Assembly: GCF_009176725.1 (NCBI RefSeq)
Contig: NZ_AP020337.1
Location: 5,444,001 to 5,508,000, forward strand
Length of the DNA stretch: 64,000 bases
Direction: 5' to 3'
Source: Pseudomonas sp. KUIN-1
GTDB taxonomy: Bacteria; Pseudomonadota; Gammaproteobacteria; Pseudomonadales; Pseudomonadaceae
Shown piece after piece: positions 26,798 through 35,618 of this stretch (the stretch's first letter is position 1; every line of letters begins with the position of its first letter). The notes beneath the pieces are model-generated. The model was not told where the DNA came from. It saw only the letters and a program-made list of their open reading frames with translations, and searched no databases. Made by a program: the position numbers and the translations under genes.

Positions 26798-28048
26798 ATG
26801 CAGCATTACTCAGGCTTCGGCCTTCTCAAGCATTCCCTCAGCCACCATGAAAACTGGCAGCGCATGTGGCGCACGCCGACCCCGAAAAAGATCTACGACG
26901 TGGTCATTGTCGGCGGCGGCGGGCACGGTCTGGCGACGGCCTATTATCTGGCCAAGGAGCACGGCATCACCAACGTCGCCGTGGTCGAGAAAGGCTGGCT
27001 GGGCGGCGGCAACACTGCGCGCAACACCACCATCGTGCGCTCCAACTACCTGTGGGACGAGTCGGCCCACCTGTATGAACACGCGATGAAACTGTGGGAA
27101 GGCCTGTCCCAGGAACTGAACTACAACGTCATGTTCTCCCAGCGCGGCGTCTACAACCTGTGCCACACCCTGCAGGACATGCGCGACTCCGAGCGCCGCG
27201 TCAGCGCCAACCGGCTTAACGGCGTGGACGGCGAATTGCTCAACGGCCAGCAGGTCGCCGAGGAAATCCCGTACCTGGATTGCTCGAAAAACACCCGTTA
27301 CCCGATCATCGGCGCAACCGTTCAGCGCCGTGGCGGCGTCGCCCGTCACGATGCGGTGGCCTGGGGCTTCGCCCGCGCGGCCGATGCGCTGGGCGTCGAC
27401 CTGATTCAGCAGACCGAAGTCATCGGCTTTCGCAAGGAAAACGGCGTGTGCATCGGTGTGGAAACCAACAAGGGTTTCATCGGTGCCAAACGTGTCGGTG
27501 TGGTCACCGCCGGCAACTCCGGGCACATGGCCAGGCTGGCAGGCTTCCGTCTGCCCATCGAATCACATCCGTTGCAGGCACTGGTTTCCGAGCCGATCAA
27601 GCCGATTATCGACAGCGTCATCATGTCCAACGCGGTACACGGCTACATCAGCCAGTCCGACAAGGGCGACCTGGTGATCGGCGCCGGTATCGACAGTTGG
27701 GTCGGCTACGGCCAGCGCGGCTCGTACCCGGTGATCGAACACACCATCCAGGCCATCGTCGAGATGTTCCCGGTGCTGTCCCGCGTGCGCATGAACCGTC
27801 AGTGGGGCGGCATCGTCGACACCACGCCGGACGCCTGCCCGATCATTTCCAAGACCCCGGTGCCGAACATGTTCTTCAACTGCGGCTGGGGCACAGGCGG
27901 CTTCAAGGCCACGCCGGGCTCGGGCAACGTGTTTGCCGCCAGCCTGGCCAAAGGCGAGATGCATCCGCTGGCCAAGCCGTTCTCCATCGACCGTTTCCAC
28001 AACGGCGCACTCATCGACGAACACGGCGCTGCAGCCGTAGCCCACTAA
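26798..28048 (+). CDS. soxB: Sarcosine oxidase beta subunit
   Basis: 416-residue FAD-dependent subunit. The dinucleotide-binding fold is DVVIVGGGGHGLATAYYLAKE at about residues 28-48, followed by GGGNTARNTTIVRSNY, and the C-terminus has WGTGGFKATPGSG. It carries the covalent flavin and oxidises sarcosine to glycine and a formaldehyde equivalent in the heterotetramer. GGAG precedes the ATG. In operon with soxD, 15 bp downstream. Confidence 0.95.
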   Translation: MQHYSGFGLLKHSLSHHENWQRMWRTPTPKKIYDVVIVGGGGHGLATAYYLAKEHGITNVAVVEKGWLGGGNTARNTTIVRSNYLWDESAHLYEHAMKLWEGLSQELNYNVMFSQRGVYNLCHTLQDMRDSERRVSANRLNGVDGELLNGQQVAEEIPYLDCSKNTRYPIIGATVQRRGGVARHDAVAWGFARAADALGVDLIQQTEVIGFRKENGVCIGVETNKGFIGAKRVGVVTAGNSGHMARLAGFRLPIESHPLQALVSEPIKPIIDSVIMSNAVHGYISQSDKGDLVIGAGIDSWVGYGQRGSYPVIEHTIQAIVEMFPVLSRVRMNRQWGGIVDTTPDACPIISKTPVPNMFFNCGWGTGGFKATPGSGNVFAASLAKGEMHPLAKPFSIDRFHNGALIDEHGAAAVAH

Positions 28049-28063
28049 CAGGAGAACCCGACC

Positions 28064-28360
28064 ATGCTGCATATCTTCTGTCCTCACTGTGGCGAACTGC
28101 GCTCCGAAGAGGAATTCCACCCGTCAGGTCAGGCGCACATCCCGCGCCCGCTGGACCCCGGTGCCTGCACCGATGAGCAATGGGGCGACTACATGTTCTT
28201 TCGCGATAACCCGCGCGGCCTGCATCACGAACTGTGGATACACGCCGCCGGTTGCCGCCAGTATTTCAACATGACGCGCAACACCGTGACCTACGAGATT
28301 CTCGAGACCTATCCGATCGGTACCAGACCGCAGTTCACGGATCAGGGAGACAAGGTATGA
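28064..28360 (+). CDS. soxD: Sarcosine oxidase delta subunit
   Basis: 98 residues. The zinc-binding signature starts HIFCPHCGELRSEEEF; a third Cys and a His lie further on. It matches the small structural Zn subunit of heterotetrameric sarcosine oxidase. Its stop overlaps the soxA start by 4 bp. Confidence 0.94.
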   Translation: MLHIFCPHCGELRSEEEFHPSGQAHIPRPLDPGACTDEQWGDYMFFRDNPRGLHHELWIHAAGCRQYFNMTRNTVTYEILETYPIGTRPQFTDQGDKV

Positions 28361-31300
28361 GCCAGACCCATCGCCTGCCCAACGGCGGCCGTATCAATCG
28401 CAGCAAGGTGCTCAACTTTACCTTCAACGGCCAGACCTACCAGGGCTTTGAAGGTGACTCGCTGGCCTCTGCCCTGCTCGCCAACGGTGTCGATATCATC
28501 GGCCGCAGCTTCAAATACTCCCGCCCGCGCGGCATCTTCGCAGCGGGTTCGGAAGAGCCCAATGCGGTGCTGCAGATCGGCGCGACCGAAGCGACGCAGA
28601 TCCCCAACGTGCGCGCTACGCAACAGGCGCTGTACTCGGGACTGGTCGCAACCAGCACCAACGGCTGGCCGAGTGTGAACACCGACGTGATGGGCATTCT
28701 GGGCAAGGTCGGCGGCAAGCTGATGCCGCCGGGTTTCTACTACAAAACCTTCATGTACCCGCAATCGTTCTGGATGACTTACGAGAAGTACATCCGCAAG
28801 GCTGCCGGCCTGGGGCGCTCGCCGACCGAGAACGACCCGGACAGCTACGACGCGATGAACCAGCACTGCGACGTGTTGATCGTCGGCGCAGGCCCGGCCG
28901 GTCTGGCCGCCGCGCTGGCAGCAGGTCGCAGCGGTGCCCGCGTGATCATTGCCGATGAACAGGAAGAGTTCGGCGGCAGCCTGCTCGACAGCCGCGAAAG
29001 CCTGGACGGCAAACCGGCCGCCGAGTGGGTGTCGACGGTCGTCGCCGAGCTGAAAAGCCTGCGCAACGTCACCCTGCTGCCGCGTGCCACGGTCAATGGT
29101 TACCACGATCACAATTTCCTCACCATCCACGAGCGCCTCACCGACCACCTGGGTGATCGCGCGCCGATCGGCATGGTCCGCCAGCGCATGCACCGGGTAC
29201 GTGCCAAACGCGTAGTGCTGGCCGCCGGTACTCACGAGCGTCCGCTGGTCTATGGCAACAACGATGTGCCCGGCAACATGCTGGCCGGTGCCGTATCGAC
29301 TTACGTTCGTCGCTATGGCGTGGCCCCGGGCAAGAAACTGGTGCTTTCCACCAACAACGATCACGCCTATCGCGTCGCTCTGGACTGGCTCGACGCCAGT
29401 CTGCACGTGGTCGCGATTGCCGATGCACGGCATAACCCACGCGGTCCGCTGGTTGAAGAAGCGCGGGCCAAAGGCATTCGCATCCTGACCGGCAGCGCGG
29501 TCATCGAGGCCCGCGGCAGCAAGCGCGTGACGGCTGCCCGCGTTGCCGCCATCGACGTCAAGACGCACAGCGTGACCAGCCCCGGCGAATGGCTTGAATG
29601 CGACGTGGTTGCCAGCTCCGGCGGTTACAGCCCGATCGTGCACCTGGCCTCGCACCTGGGCGGCAAGCCGGTCTGGCGCGAGGACATCCTCGGCTTCGTA
29701 CCAGGCGAGGCACCACAGAAACGTATCTGCGTAGGCGGCGTCAACGGCGTCTACAGCCTGGCTGACAGTCTTGCCGATGGCTTCGAAGGCGGCGTGCGCG
29801 CTGCCAGTGAAGCGGGCTTCAAGGTGGTCGAAGGCGTGATGCCCAAAGCCCTCAGCCGTGCTGAAGAGCCGACGCTGGCGCTGTTTCAGGTGCCGCATGA
29901 AAAAGGCACCGCTCGGGCACCCAAGCAGTTCGTTGACTTTCAGAACGACGTCACCGCCGCCGCCATTGAACTGGCAACGCGCGAGGGTTTCGAGTCGGTC
30001 GAGCACGTCAAGCGCTACACCGCGCTGGGTTTCGGCACCGATCAGGGCAAGCTGGGCAACGTCAACGGCCTGGCCATCGCCGCCCGTTCACTGAATGTGT
30101 CGATCCCGGAAATGGGCACCACCATGTTCCGTCCCAACTACACGCCGGTGACCTTCGGCGCGATAGCCGGACGTCATTGCAAACACATCTTCGAACCCGT
30201 GCGGTTCACTGCGCTGCACGCCTGGCATGTCAAAAACGGTGCCGAATTCGAGGACGTCGGTCAGTGGAAACGGCCGTGGTACTTCCCGAAAAACGGCGAA
30301 GACCTGCCCGCCGCCGTTGCTCGCGAATGCAAGGCGGTGCGCGACAGCGTCGGCCTGCTGGACGCATCGACGCTGGGCAAGATCGATATTCAGGGCCCGG
30401 ATGCACGCGAGTTCCTCAACCGTATCTACACCAACGCCTGGACCAAACTGGACGTGGGCAAGGCGCGCTACGGCCTGATGTGCAAGGAAGACGGCATGGT
30501 CTTCGATGACGGGGTCACTGCCTGTCTCGCTGACAACCACTTCCTGATGACCACCACCACGGGCGGCGCAGCGCGCGTCCTGCAATGGCTGGAAATCTAT
30601 CAACAGACCGAATGGCCGGACCTGAAAGTGTATTTCACCTCAGTGACCGATCACTGGGCGACCCTGACGCTGTCCGGTCCCAACAGCCGCAAGCTGCTCA
30701 GCGAAGTCACCGATATCGATCTGGGCCGTGAAGCTTTCCCGTTCATGACCTGGAAGGAAGGTCTGGTCGCCGGAGTGCCGGCCCGGGTATTCCGCATCTC
30801 GTTTACCGGCGAACTGTCCTACGAGGTCAACATTCAGGCCGACTACGCCATGGGCGTTCTGGAAAAGATCGCCGAGGCAGGCAAACAGTACAACCTGACG
30901 CCTTACGGCACCGAGACCATGCACGTGCTGCGCGCAGAGAAGGGTTTCATCATCGTCGGTCAGGACACTGACGGCTCGATGACGCCCGACGACCTGAACA
31001 TGGGCTGGTGTGTCGGCCGTACCAAGCCGTTCTCCTGGATCGGCTGGCGCGGCATGAATCGCGAAGACTGCGTGCGCGAACAGCGCAAGCAATTGGTCGG
31101 CCTCAAGCCGGTGGACCCTGCCAAATGGCTGCCGGAGGGTGCGCAACTGGTCTTCGACACCAAACAGACGATTCCGATGAGCATGGTCGGCCACGTGACC
31201 TCCAGTTACGCGCACAACTCGCTGGGCTATTCGTTCGCGATGGGCGTGGTCAAAGGCGGCCTGGCGCGTATGGGCGAACGGGTCTTCGCGCCTCTAGCCG

Positions 31301-31377
31301 ATGGCAGCGTGATCGAAGCCGAGATCGTTTCTTCGGTGTTCTTCGATCCGAAGGGCGAGCGGCAGAACGTCGAGTAG
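28357..31377 (+). CDS. soxA: Sarcosine oxidase alpha subunit
   Basis: 1006 residues, the standard length. An N-terminal 2Fe-2S-ferredoxin-like fold (VLNFTFNGQTYQGFEGDSLA) precedes a NAD-binding flavoprotein region (CDVLIVGAGPAGLAAALAAG, near residue 170) and a C-terminal aminomethyltransferase (GcvT) domain from about residue 600 (FISFTGELSYEVN-like block, RAEKGFIIVGQD). It passes the methylene group to THF. The ATG at 28357 overlaps soxD; the open frame back to 28234 is an artefact. Confidence 0.95.
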   Translation: MSQTHRLPNGGRINRSKVLNFTFNGQTYQGFEGDSLASALLANGVDIIGRSFKYSRPRGIFAAGSEEPNAVLQIGATEATQIPNVRATQQALYSGLVATSTNGWPSVNTDVMGILGKVGGKLMPPGFYYKTFMYPQSFWMTYEKYIRKAAGLGRSPTENDPDSYDAMNQHCDVLIVGAGPAGLAAALAAGRSGARVIIADEQEEFGGSLLDSRESLDGKPAAEWVSTVVAELKSLRNVTLLPRATVNGYHDHNFLTIHERLTDHLGDRAPIGMVRQRMHRVRAKRVVLAAGTHERPLVYGNNDVPGNMLAGAVSTYVRRYGVAPGKKLVLSTNNDHAYRVALDWLDASLHVVAIADARHNPRGPLVEEARAKGIRILTGSAVIEARGSKRVTAARVAAIDVKTHSVTSPGEWLECDVVASSGGYSPIVHLASHLGGKPVWREDILGFVPGEAPQKRICVGGVNGVYSLADSLADGFEGGVRAASEAGFKVVEGVMPKALSRAEEPTLALFQVPHEKGTARAPKQFVDFQNDVTAAAIELATREGFESVEHVKRYTALGFGTDQGKLGNVNGLAIAARSLNVSIPEMGTTMFRPNYTPVTFGAIAGRHCKHIFEPVRFTALHAWHVKNGAEFEDVGQWKRPWYFPKNGEDLPAAVARECKAVRDSVGLLDASTLGKIDIQGPDAREFLNRIYTNAWTKLDVGKARYGLMCKEDGMVFDDGVTACLADNHFLMTTTTGGAARVLQWLEIYQQTEWPDLKVYFTSVTDHWATLTLSGPNSRKLLSEVTDIDLGREAFPFMTWKEGLVAGVPARVFRISFTGELSYEVNIQADYAMGVLEKIAEAGKQYNLTPYGTETMHVLRAEKGFIIVGQDTDGSMTPDDLNMGWCVGRTKPFSWIGWRGMNREDCVREQRKQLVGLKPVDPAKWLPEGAQLVFDTKQTIPMSMVGHVTSSYAHNSLGYSFAMGVVKGGLARMGERVFAPLADGSVIEAEIVSSVFFDPKGERQNVE

Positions 31378-31427
31378 CACACGATGAGCCGATCATCCGC
31401 AGCACACAGAATTCAAGCAGGTGAATC

Positions 31428-32060
31428 ATGAGCACAGCCAACGTTTACCAGCAGCGCCCGACCTCCGATGTCAAAGCCGAGTCGCCGCTGTTCCATGCAA
31501 ACCTCGACAGCCTGATTGGCAAGGGGCGCGCCAGTCCGGGGGTTTTCCTGCGCGAGAAAAAGCTGCTGGGGCATCTGACGATTCGTGGCAATGCCCACGA
31601 TCCGGCCTTCGCCGCTGGCGTCCACAAGGCGCTGGGCATGGAATTGCCCGCCGCGCTGATGCTGGTCATCAGCGGCGAGAGCTCGCTGCAGTGGCTTGGC
31701 CCGGACGAGTGGCTGCTGATCGTGCCGAGCGGCGAAGAGTTTGCGGCAGAACAGAAGCTACGCGACGAACTGAGCGGGCAGCACATCGCGATCGTCAATG
31801 TCAGCGGCGGGCAGTCGATTCTTGAACTGAGCGGGCCGAAGGTGCGCCAGGTACTGATGAAGTCGACCAGCTACGATGTGCACCCGGACAACTTCCCGGT
31901 GGGCAAGGCAGTCGGCACCGTGTTCGCCAAGTCGCAACTGGTAATCCGCCGGACCGGAGAAGAAACCTGGGAGCTGCTGGTCCGCCGCAGCTTCTCGGAT
32001 TACTGGTGGCTGTGGCTGCAGGATGCGAGTGCCGAGTACGGGCTGAGCATTCAGGCGTGA
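31428..32060 (+). CDS. soxG: Sarcosine oxidase gamma subunit
   Basis: 210 residues with a GcvT-like fold (LGPDEWLLIVPSGEE, IVNVSGGQSILELSGPKVRQ, FPVGKAVGTVFAKSQ). It completes the SoxBDAG heterotetramer and helps form the THF chamber. It follows soxA by 50 bp, and repeat-type DNA follows before purU. Confidence 0.93.
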   Translation: MSTANVYQQRPTSDVKAESPLFHANLDSLIGKGRASPGVFLREKKLLGHLTIRGNAHDPAFAAGVHKALGMELPAALMLVISGESSLQWLGPDEWLLIVPSGEEFAAEQKLRDELSGQHIAIVNVSGGQSILELSGPKVRQVLMKSTSYDVHPDNFPVGKAVGTVFAKSQLVIRRTGEETWELLVRRSFSDYWWLWLQDASAEYGLSIQA

Positions 32061-32134
32061 AGCGCCCGGAACCGGGGCTGAAACCGCAGCGTCAGTCTTA
32101 ATGGAGACTCCTGCGGGAGCATTGGCACGATAGC

Positions 32135-32205
32135 CGACCCGATGATTATCGTCCCCACGCTCCGCGTGGGAATGCAGTTCCGGACGCTCTGCGTCCAGCT
32201 TGAGC
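32135..32205. repeat. Isolated satellite/REP unit between soxG and purU
   Basis: GATTATCGTCCCCACGCTCC and the following GACGCTCTGCGTCC segment match the palindromic core of the satellites at 8.7, 45 and 55 kb, but only half a unit is present. It lies inside the sox-purU interval and could form a hairpin affecting read-through. Confidence 0.65.
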
Positions 32206-32265
32206 AGGCTGGCTGACACTGTCAGTCAGATTTGCGGATAACGAATACTCTGGAGCATTCATTTA

Positions 32266-33123
32266 ATGAGCCGCGCGCCCGACACATGGATTTTGACCGC
32301 CGACTGCCCCAGCATGCTGGGCACGGTAGACGCAGTGACGCGCTTTCTGTTCGAGCAGGGTTGCTACGTCACAGAACACCACTCCTTCGATGACCGCCTC
32401 TCGGGACGCTTCTTCATCCGTGTGGAGTTTCGTCAGCCCGAGGCTTTCGACGAACAGGCGTTCAGGGCCGGGCTGAGTGAGCGCGGCGAAACGTTTGGCA
32501 TGATCTTCGAACTCACCGCGCCCAACTACCGGCCAAAAGTAGTGATCATGGTCTCGAAAGCCGATCATTGTCTCAATGACCTGCTCTATCGCCAGCGTAT
32601 CAATCAACTGTCCATGGACATGGTCGCGGTGGTGTCCAATCACCCTGATCTTGAGCCACTGGCTGGCTGGCACGGCATTGCGTACTACCATTTCCCACTG
32701 GACCCGAACGACAAGCCTGCGCAGGAAGCCAAAGTCTGGCAGGTCATCGAAGAGTCGGGGGCAGAACTGGTGATTCTAGCCCGCTACATGCAGGTCCTGT
32801 CGCCGGACCTGTGTCGCAAGCTGGACGGCAAGGCGATCAATATCCACCACTCGTTGCTGCCCGGTTTCAAGGGTGCCAAGCCCTACCATCAGGCGTACAA
32901 CAAGGGGGTGAAGCTGGTCGGTGCCACGGCGCATTACATCAACAACGATCTGGACGAAGGCCCGATCATTGCCCAGGGCGTGGAAGTGGTCGATCACAGT
33001 CACTATCCCGAAGACCTGATCGCCAAGGGTCGAGACATCGAAGGGCTGACACTGGCCCGCGCGGTGGGTTATCACATCGAACGGCGGGTGTTCCTCAACG
33101 CCAACAGGACAGTGGTTTTGTAG
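32266..33123 (+). CDS. purU: Formyltetrahydrofolate deformylase
   Basis: 285 residues: an N-terminal ACT domain (TWILTADCPSMLGTVDAVTR) and a C-terminal formyltransferase fold with the catalytic Asn-His-Asp set around INIHHSLLPGFKGAKPYHQA and GATAHYINNDLDEGPI. Hydrolyses 10-formyl-THF to formate and THF, recycling the folate loaded by sarcosine oxidase. It belongs to the sox cluster (purU2-type location). Confidence 0.94.
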   Translation: MSRAPDTWILTADCPSMLGTVDAVTRFLFEQGCYVTEHHSFDDRLSGRFFIRVEFRQPEAFDEQAFRAGLSERGETFGMIFELTAPNYRPKVVIMVSKADHCLNDLLYRQRINQLSMDMVAVVSNHPDLEPLAGWHGIAYYHFPLDPNDKPAQEAKVWQVIEESGAELVILARYMQVLSPDLCRKLDGKAINIHHSLLPGFKGAKPYHQAYNKGVKLVGATAHYINNDLDEGPIIAQGVEVVDHSHYPEDLIAKGRDIEGLTLARAVGYHIERRVFLNANRTVVL

Positions 33124-33124
33124 G

Positions 33125-33178
33125 CGCAAGCTGCAAGCTGCAAGCGATCCGTATTTCTCGCCGCTTGAAGCTTGCAAC
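33125..33178. repeat. Short GCAAGCT repeat with inverted copy
   Basis: The heptamer GCAAGCT is repeated in tandem directly after purU and an inverted relative (GCTTGAAGCTTGC) follows within 50 bp. It is a hairpin-prone element in the purU-fdhA gap. Similar simple repeats are common in Pseudomonas spacers. Confidence 0.55.
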
Positions 33179-33231
33179 TGTTCTTCTCTGCTCTAAATCT
33201 GCTTCATCACAATAAAAGCGAGGTGACATGT

Positions 33232-34431
33232 ATGTCTGGTAATCGCGGTGTAGTGTATCTCGGCGCTGGCAAGGTCGAAGTGCAATCAATTCCTTTCCCG
33301 AAAATGGAAGATCCACGCGGCAAGCGCATCGAACACGGCGTGATCCTGCGCGTGGTCTCCACCAACATCTGCGGCTCGGACCAGCACATGGTACGCGGCC
33401 GCACCACGGCGCAAACCGGGCTGGTACTCGGTCATGAAATCACTGGCGAGGTGCTGGAAGCCGGTCGTGACGTGGAACATCTGAAAGTCGGTGACCTGGT
33501 TTCTGTGCCATTCAACGTGGCGTGCGGTCGCTGCCGCAGTTGCAAGGAACAGAACACCGGCGTCTGCCTGACGGTCAACCCTGCGCGCCCCGGTGGTGCC
33601 TATGGTTATGTCGACATGGGCGATTGGGTCGGCGGCCAGGCTGAATACGTGCTGGTGCCTTACGCCGACTTCAACCTGCTCAAACTTCCGGACCGCGATG
33701 CGGCGATGGAAAAAATTCGCGACCTGACCTGCCTGTCCGACATCCTGCCCACCGGCTACCACGGCGCAGTGACTGCCGGGGTGGGGCCGGGCAGCACAGT
33801 CTACGTTGCAGGCGCTGGCCCGGTCGGCCTGGCTGCGGCGGCGTCAGCACGCTTGCTGGGCGCTGCGGTGGTGATCGTCGGCGACGTGAACCCGACGCGT
33901 CTGGTTCACGCCAAGGCCCAGGGCTTCGAAATTGCCGACCTGTCCCAGGACACCCCCTTGCACGAGCAGATCGCTGCCCTGCTCGGCGAACCTGAAGTGG
34001 ATTGCGCCATCGACGCCGTAGGCTTCGAAGCACGCGGTCACGGCCATGCTGGCGCTCAGGCCGAAGCACCCGCCACCGTTCTCAACTCGTTGATGGGCGT
34101 AGTGCGCGTCGCCGGCAAGATCGGCATCCCCGGCCTGTACGTCACCGAAGACCCGGGAGCCGTTGACGCCGCCGCCAAAATGGGCAGTCTGAGCATTCGC
34201 TTCGGCCTGGGCTGGGCCAAATCCCACAGCTTCCACACCGGCCAGACCCCGGTCATGAAATACAACCGCCAACTGATGCAGGCGATCATGTGGGACCGCA
34301 TCAAGATCGCCGACATAGTGGGTGTCGAGGTGATCAGTCTGGATGATGCTCCGCGGGGTTATGGCGAGTTTGATTCGGGCGTGCCGAAGAAGTTTGTGAT
34401 TGATCCGCATGGGTTGTTTGGTGCTGCGTAA
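33232..34431 (+). CDS. fdhA: Glutathione-independent formaldehyde dehydrogenase
   Basis: 399-residue zinc-dependent, NAD-linked medium-chain dehydrogenase. Catalytic-zinc ligands lie in STNICGSDQHMV and LGHEITGEV, structural-zinc cysteines in VACGRCRSCKEQNTGVC, and the nucleotide fold in VYVAGAGPVGLAAAASARLL. Length matches Pseudomonas FdhA, which oxidises formaldehyde released by demethylation. The ATG at 33232, preceded by GAGGTGACA, starts the conserved MSGNRGVVYLG. Last gene of the C1 branch. Confidence 0.95.
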   Translation: MSGNRGVVYLGAGKVEVQSIPFPKMEDPRGKRIEHGVILRVVSTNICGSDQHMVRGRTTAQTGLVLGHEITGEVLEAGRDVEHLKVGDLVSVPFNVACGRCRSCKEQNTGVCLTVNPARPGGAYGYVDMGDWVGGQAEYVLVPYADFNLLKLPDRDAAMEKIRDLTCLSDILPTGYHGAVTAGVGPGSTVYVAGAGPVGLAAAASARLLGAAVVIVGDVNPTRLVHAKAQGFEIADLSQDTPLHEQIAALLGEPEVDCAIDAVGFEARGHGHAGAQAEAPATVLNSLMGVVRVAGKIGIPGLYVTEDPGAVDAAAKMGSLSIRFGLGWAKSHSFHTGQTPVMKYNRQLMQAIMWDRIKIADIVGVEVISLDDAPRGYGEFDSGVPKKFVIDPHGLFGAA

Positions 34432-34462
34432 GCATCAACAGTAAAGTCGGTTTCTTGGCTAC

Positions 34463-35509
34463 TTACCTTGGCAGATTCGAAGCGGGTTGCTTAACCCCTC
34501 GAATCTGCTCCATTATCAACTCCAACTCCTTATCACCCTTGATTTCACGGGCGAGTTTGTAAGAGGGTGGTGTCGACAGATCCTGAATAGGATTAGCAAG
34601 TTTTCGCTGCTCTCTTATGTATTGTTGAACATGTGTATATTCATAAACGAGATCATCCTCATCATAAAAACTTAATCCAACTTGCGTATCACTTTTCAGC
34701 TTTTTAGACTTGTCGATATATTCACTATAAAGCTTATCATTGGCCTTAAACTCTTTTGCGGCTTTTACAGAGTCAAGACCTGCTTCTTTATTCAATTTTT
34801 TTACAGACACACTCACTAATTCAACTTGTCGCACCGCTGCAGAGTGACTTAACTGTGGCGCACTCGTACTTAATCCTGAGTTTATTCCGTCAGAAAGAGG
34901 CTGCAGGGAAGTACCCGTAACGTTGCCCGAAGATAAACGCCGAGAAGGCTTCATTACTTTCAAAAATCTTAACACCCCCTTCAATAACGCGGGTGTACTC
35001 CCTGTCCAGTCAACCCAGTTAACCGGATCCCCCCCACAATACCCATACGCATTCACCCCACCCTCACCAAACGGGCTCAGACTGTCCGGGCTGTTAAACC
35101 TCATCAGCACGGGGTTAAACGCCCGATACCCGTTCCCCAGCAAATAGTGCCCCGTCACCGGATCAACCCGCTGGCCGGTAAAGCCCGGCAGGTTTGCGGT
35201 GCCTGAAGGATGACGATGCCCGTAAGGCGTGTAGGCAAACTCCAACCCCTGAGCGACGGTCACTGACTGCTGTTGATCCGTAGCCAACAACACCCCGTCT
35301 CGCTGATTATTTTCTGCACTCAAGCACGCCAGCAATTGCTCGTCCGTGCGCATAAGCGAGTGCTGGGCCTGCCCCTGAATCTGCGTAGCCAAGTGAGTCT
35401 TCTGATAAAAAAAGCGAGTGCTGCCCTGCCCCGCAGGCGAACAATCGGCCAGGCGATCCAATGGATCGTAGCGATAGACGCAGAGCACGGATTGCCCGGA
35501 CGAAGCCAT
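34463..35509 (-). CDS. Mini-Rhs protein with a variable C-terminal domain (copy 1)
   Basis: 348 residues. Residues 1-60 hold one YD-type repeat (YRYDPLDRLADCSPAGQG). Residues 95-165 form the RHS repeat-associated core (GFTGQRVDPVTGHYLLGNG, FNSPDSLSPFGEGGVNAYGY). The last 170 residues are Lys-rich, markedly AT-rich in DNA (34.5-34.9 kb), and unlike anything I recognise. It is on the same strand as the giant toxin-like gene, 109 bp downstream, so probably co-transcribed. Full Rhs shells are ten times larger; this encodes only the core and tip. No immunity-like gene follows in the 31-bp gap to fdhA. Confidence 0.72.
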   Translation of the reverse strand: MASSGQSVLCVYRYDPLDRLADCSPAGQGSTRFFYQKTHLATQIQGQAQHSLMRTDEQLLACLSAENNQRDGVLLATDQQQSVTVAQGLEFAYTPYGHRHPSGTANLPGFTGQRVDPVTGHYLLGNGYRAFNPVLMRFNSPDSLSPFGEGGVNAYGYCGGDPVNWVDWTGSTPALLKGVLRFLKVMKPSRRLSSGNVTGTSLQPLSDGINSGLSTSAPQLSHSAAVRQVELVSVSVKKLNKEAGLDSVKAAKEFKANDKLYSEYIDKSKKLKSDTQVGLSFYDEDDLVYEYTHVQQYIREQRKLANPIQDLSTPPSYKLAREIKGDKELELIMEQIRGVKQPASNLPR

Positions 35510-35618
35510 GTTGTCACTCCTTTGAAGTCACCCTATGGCAGCCAGTCTGGGCTGACGCCCAGCTAGCAGAACTACTAGGCTGTTCCGCCTGCGGGACAAA
35601 AAACGCTGGGGAAGCGCC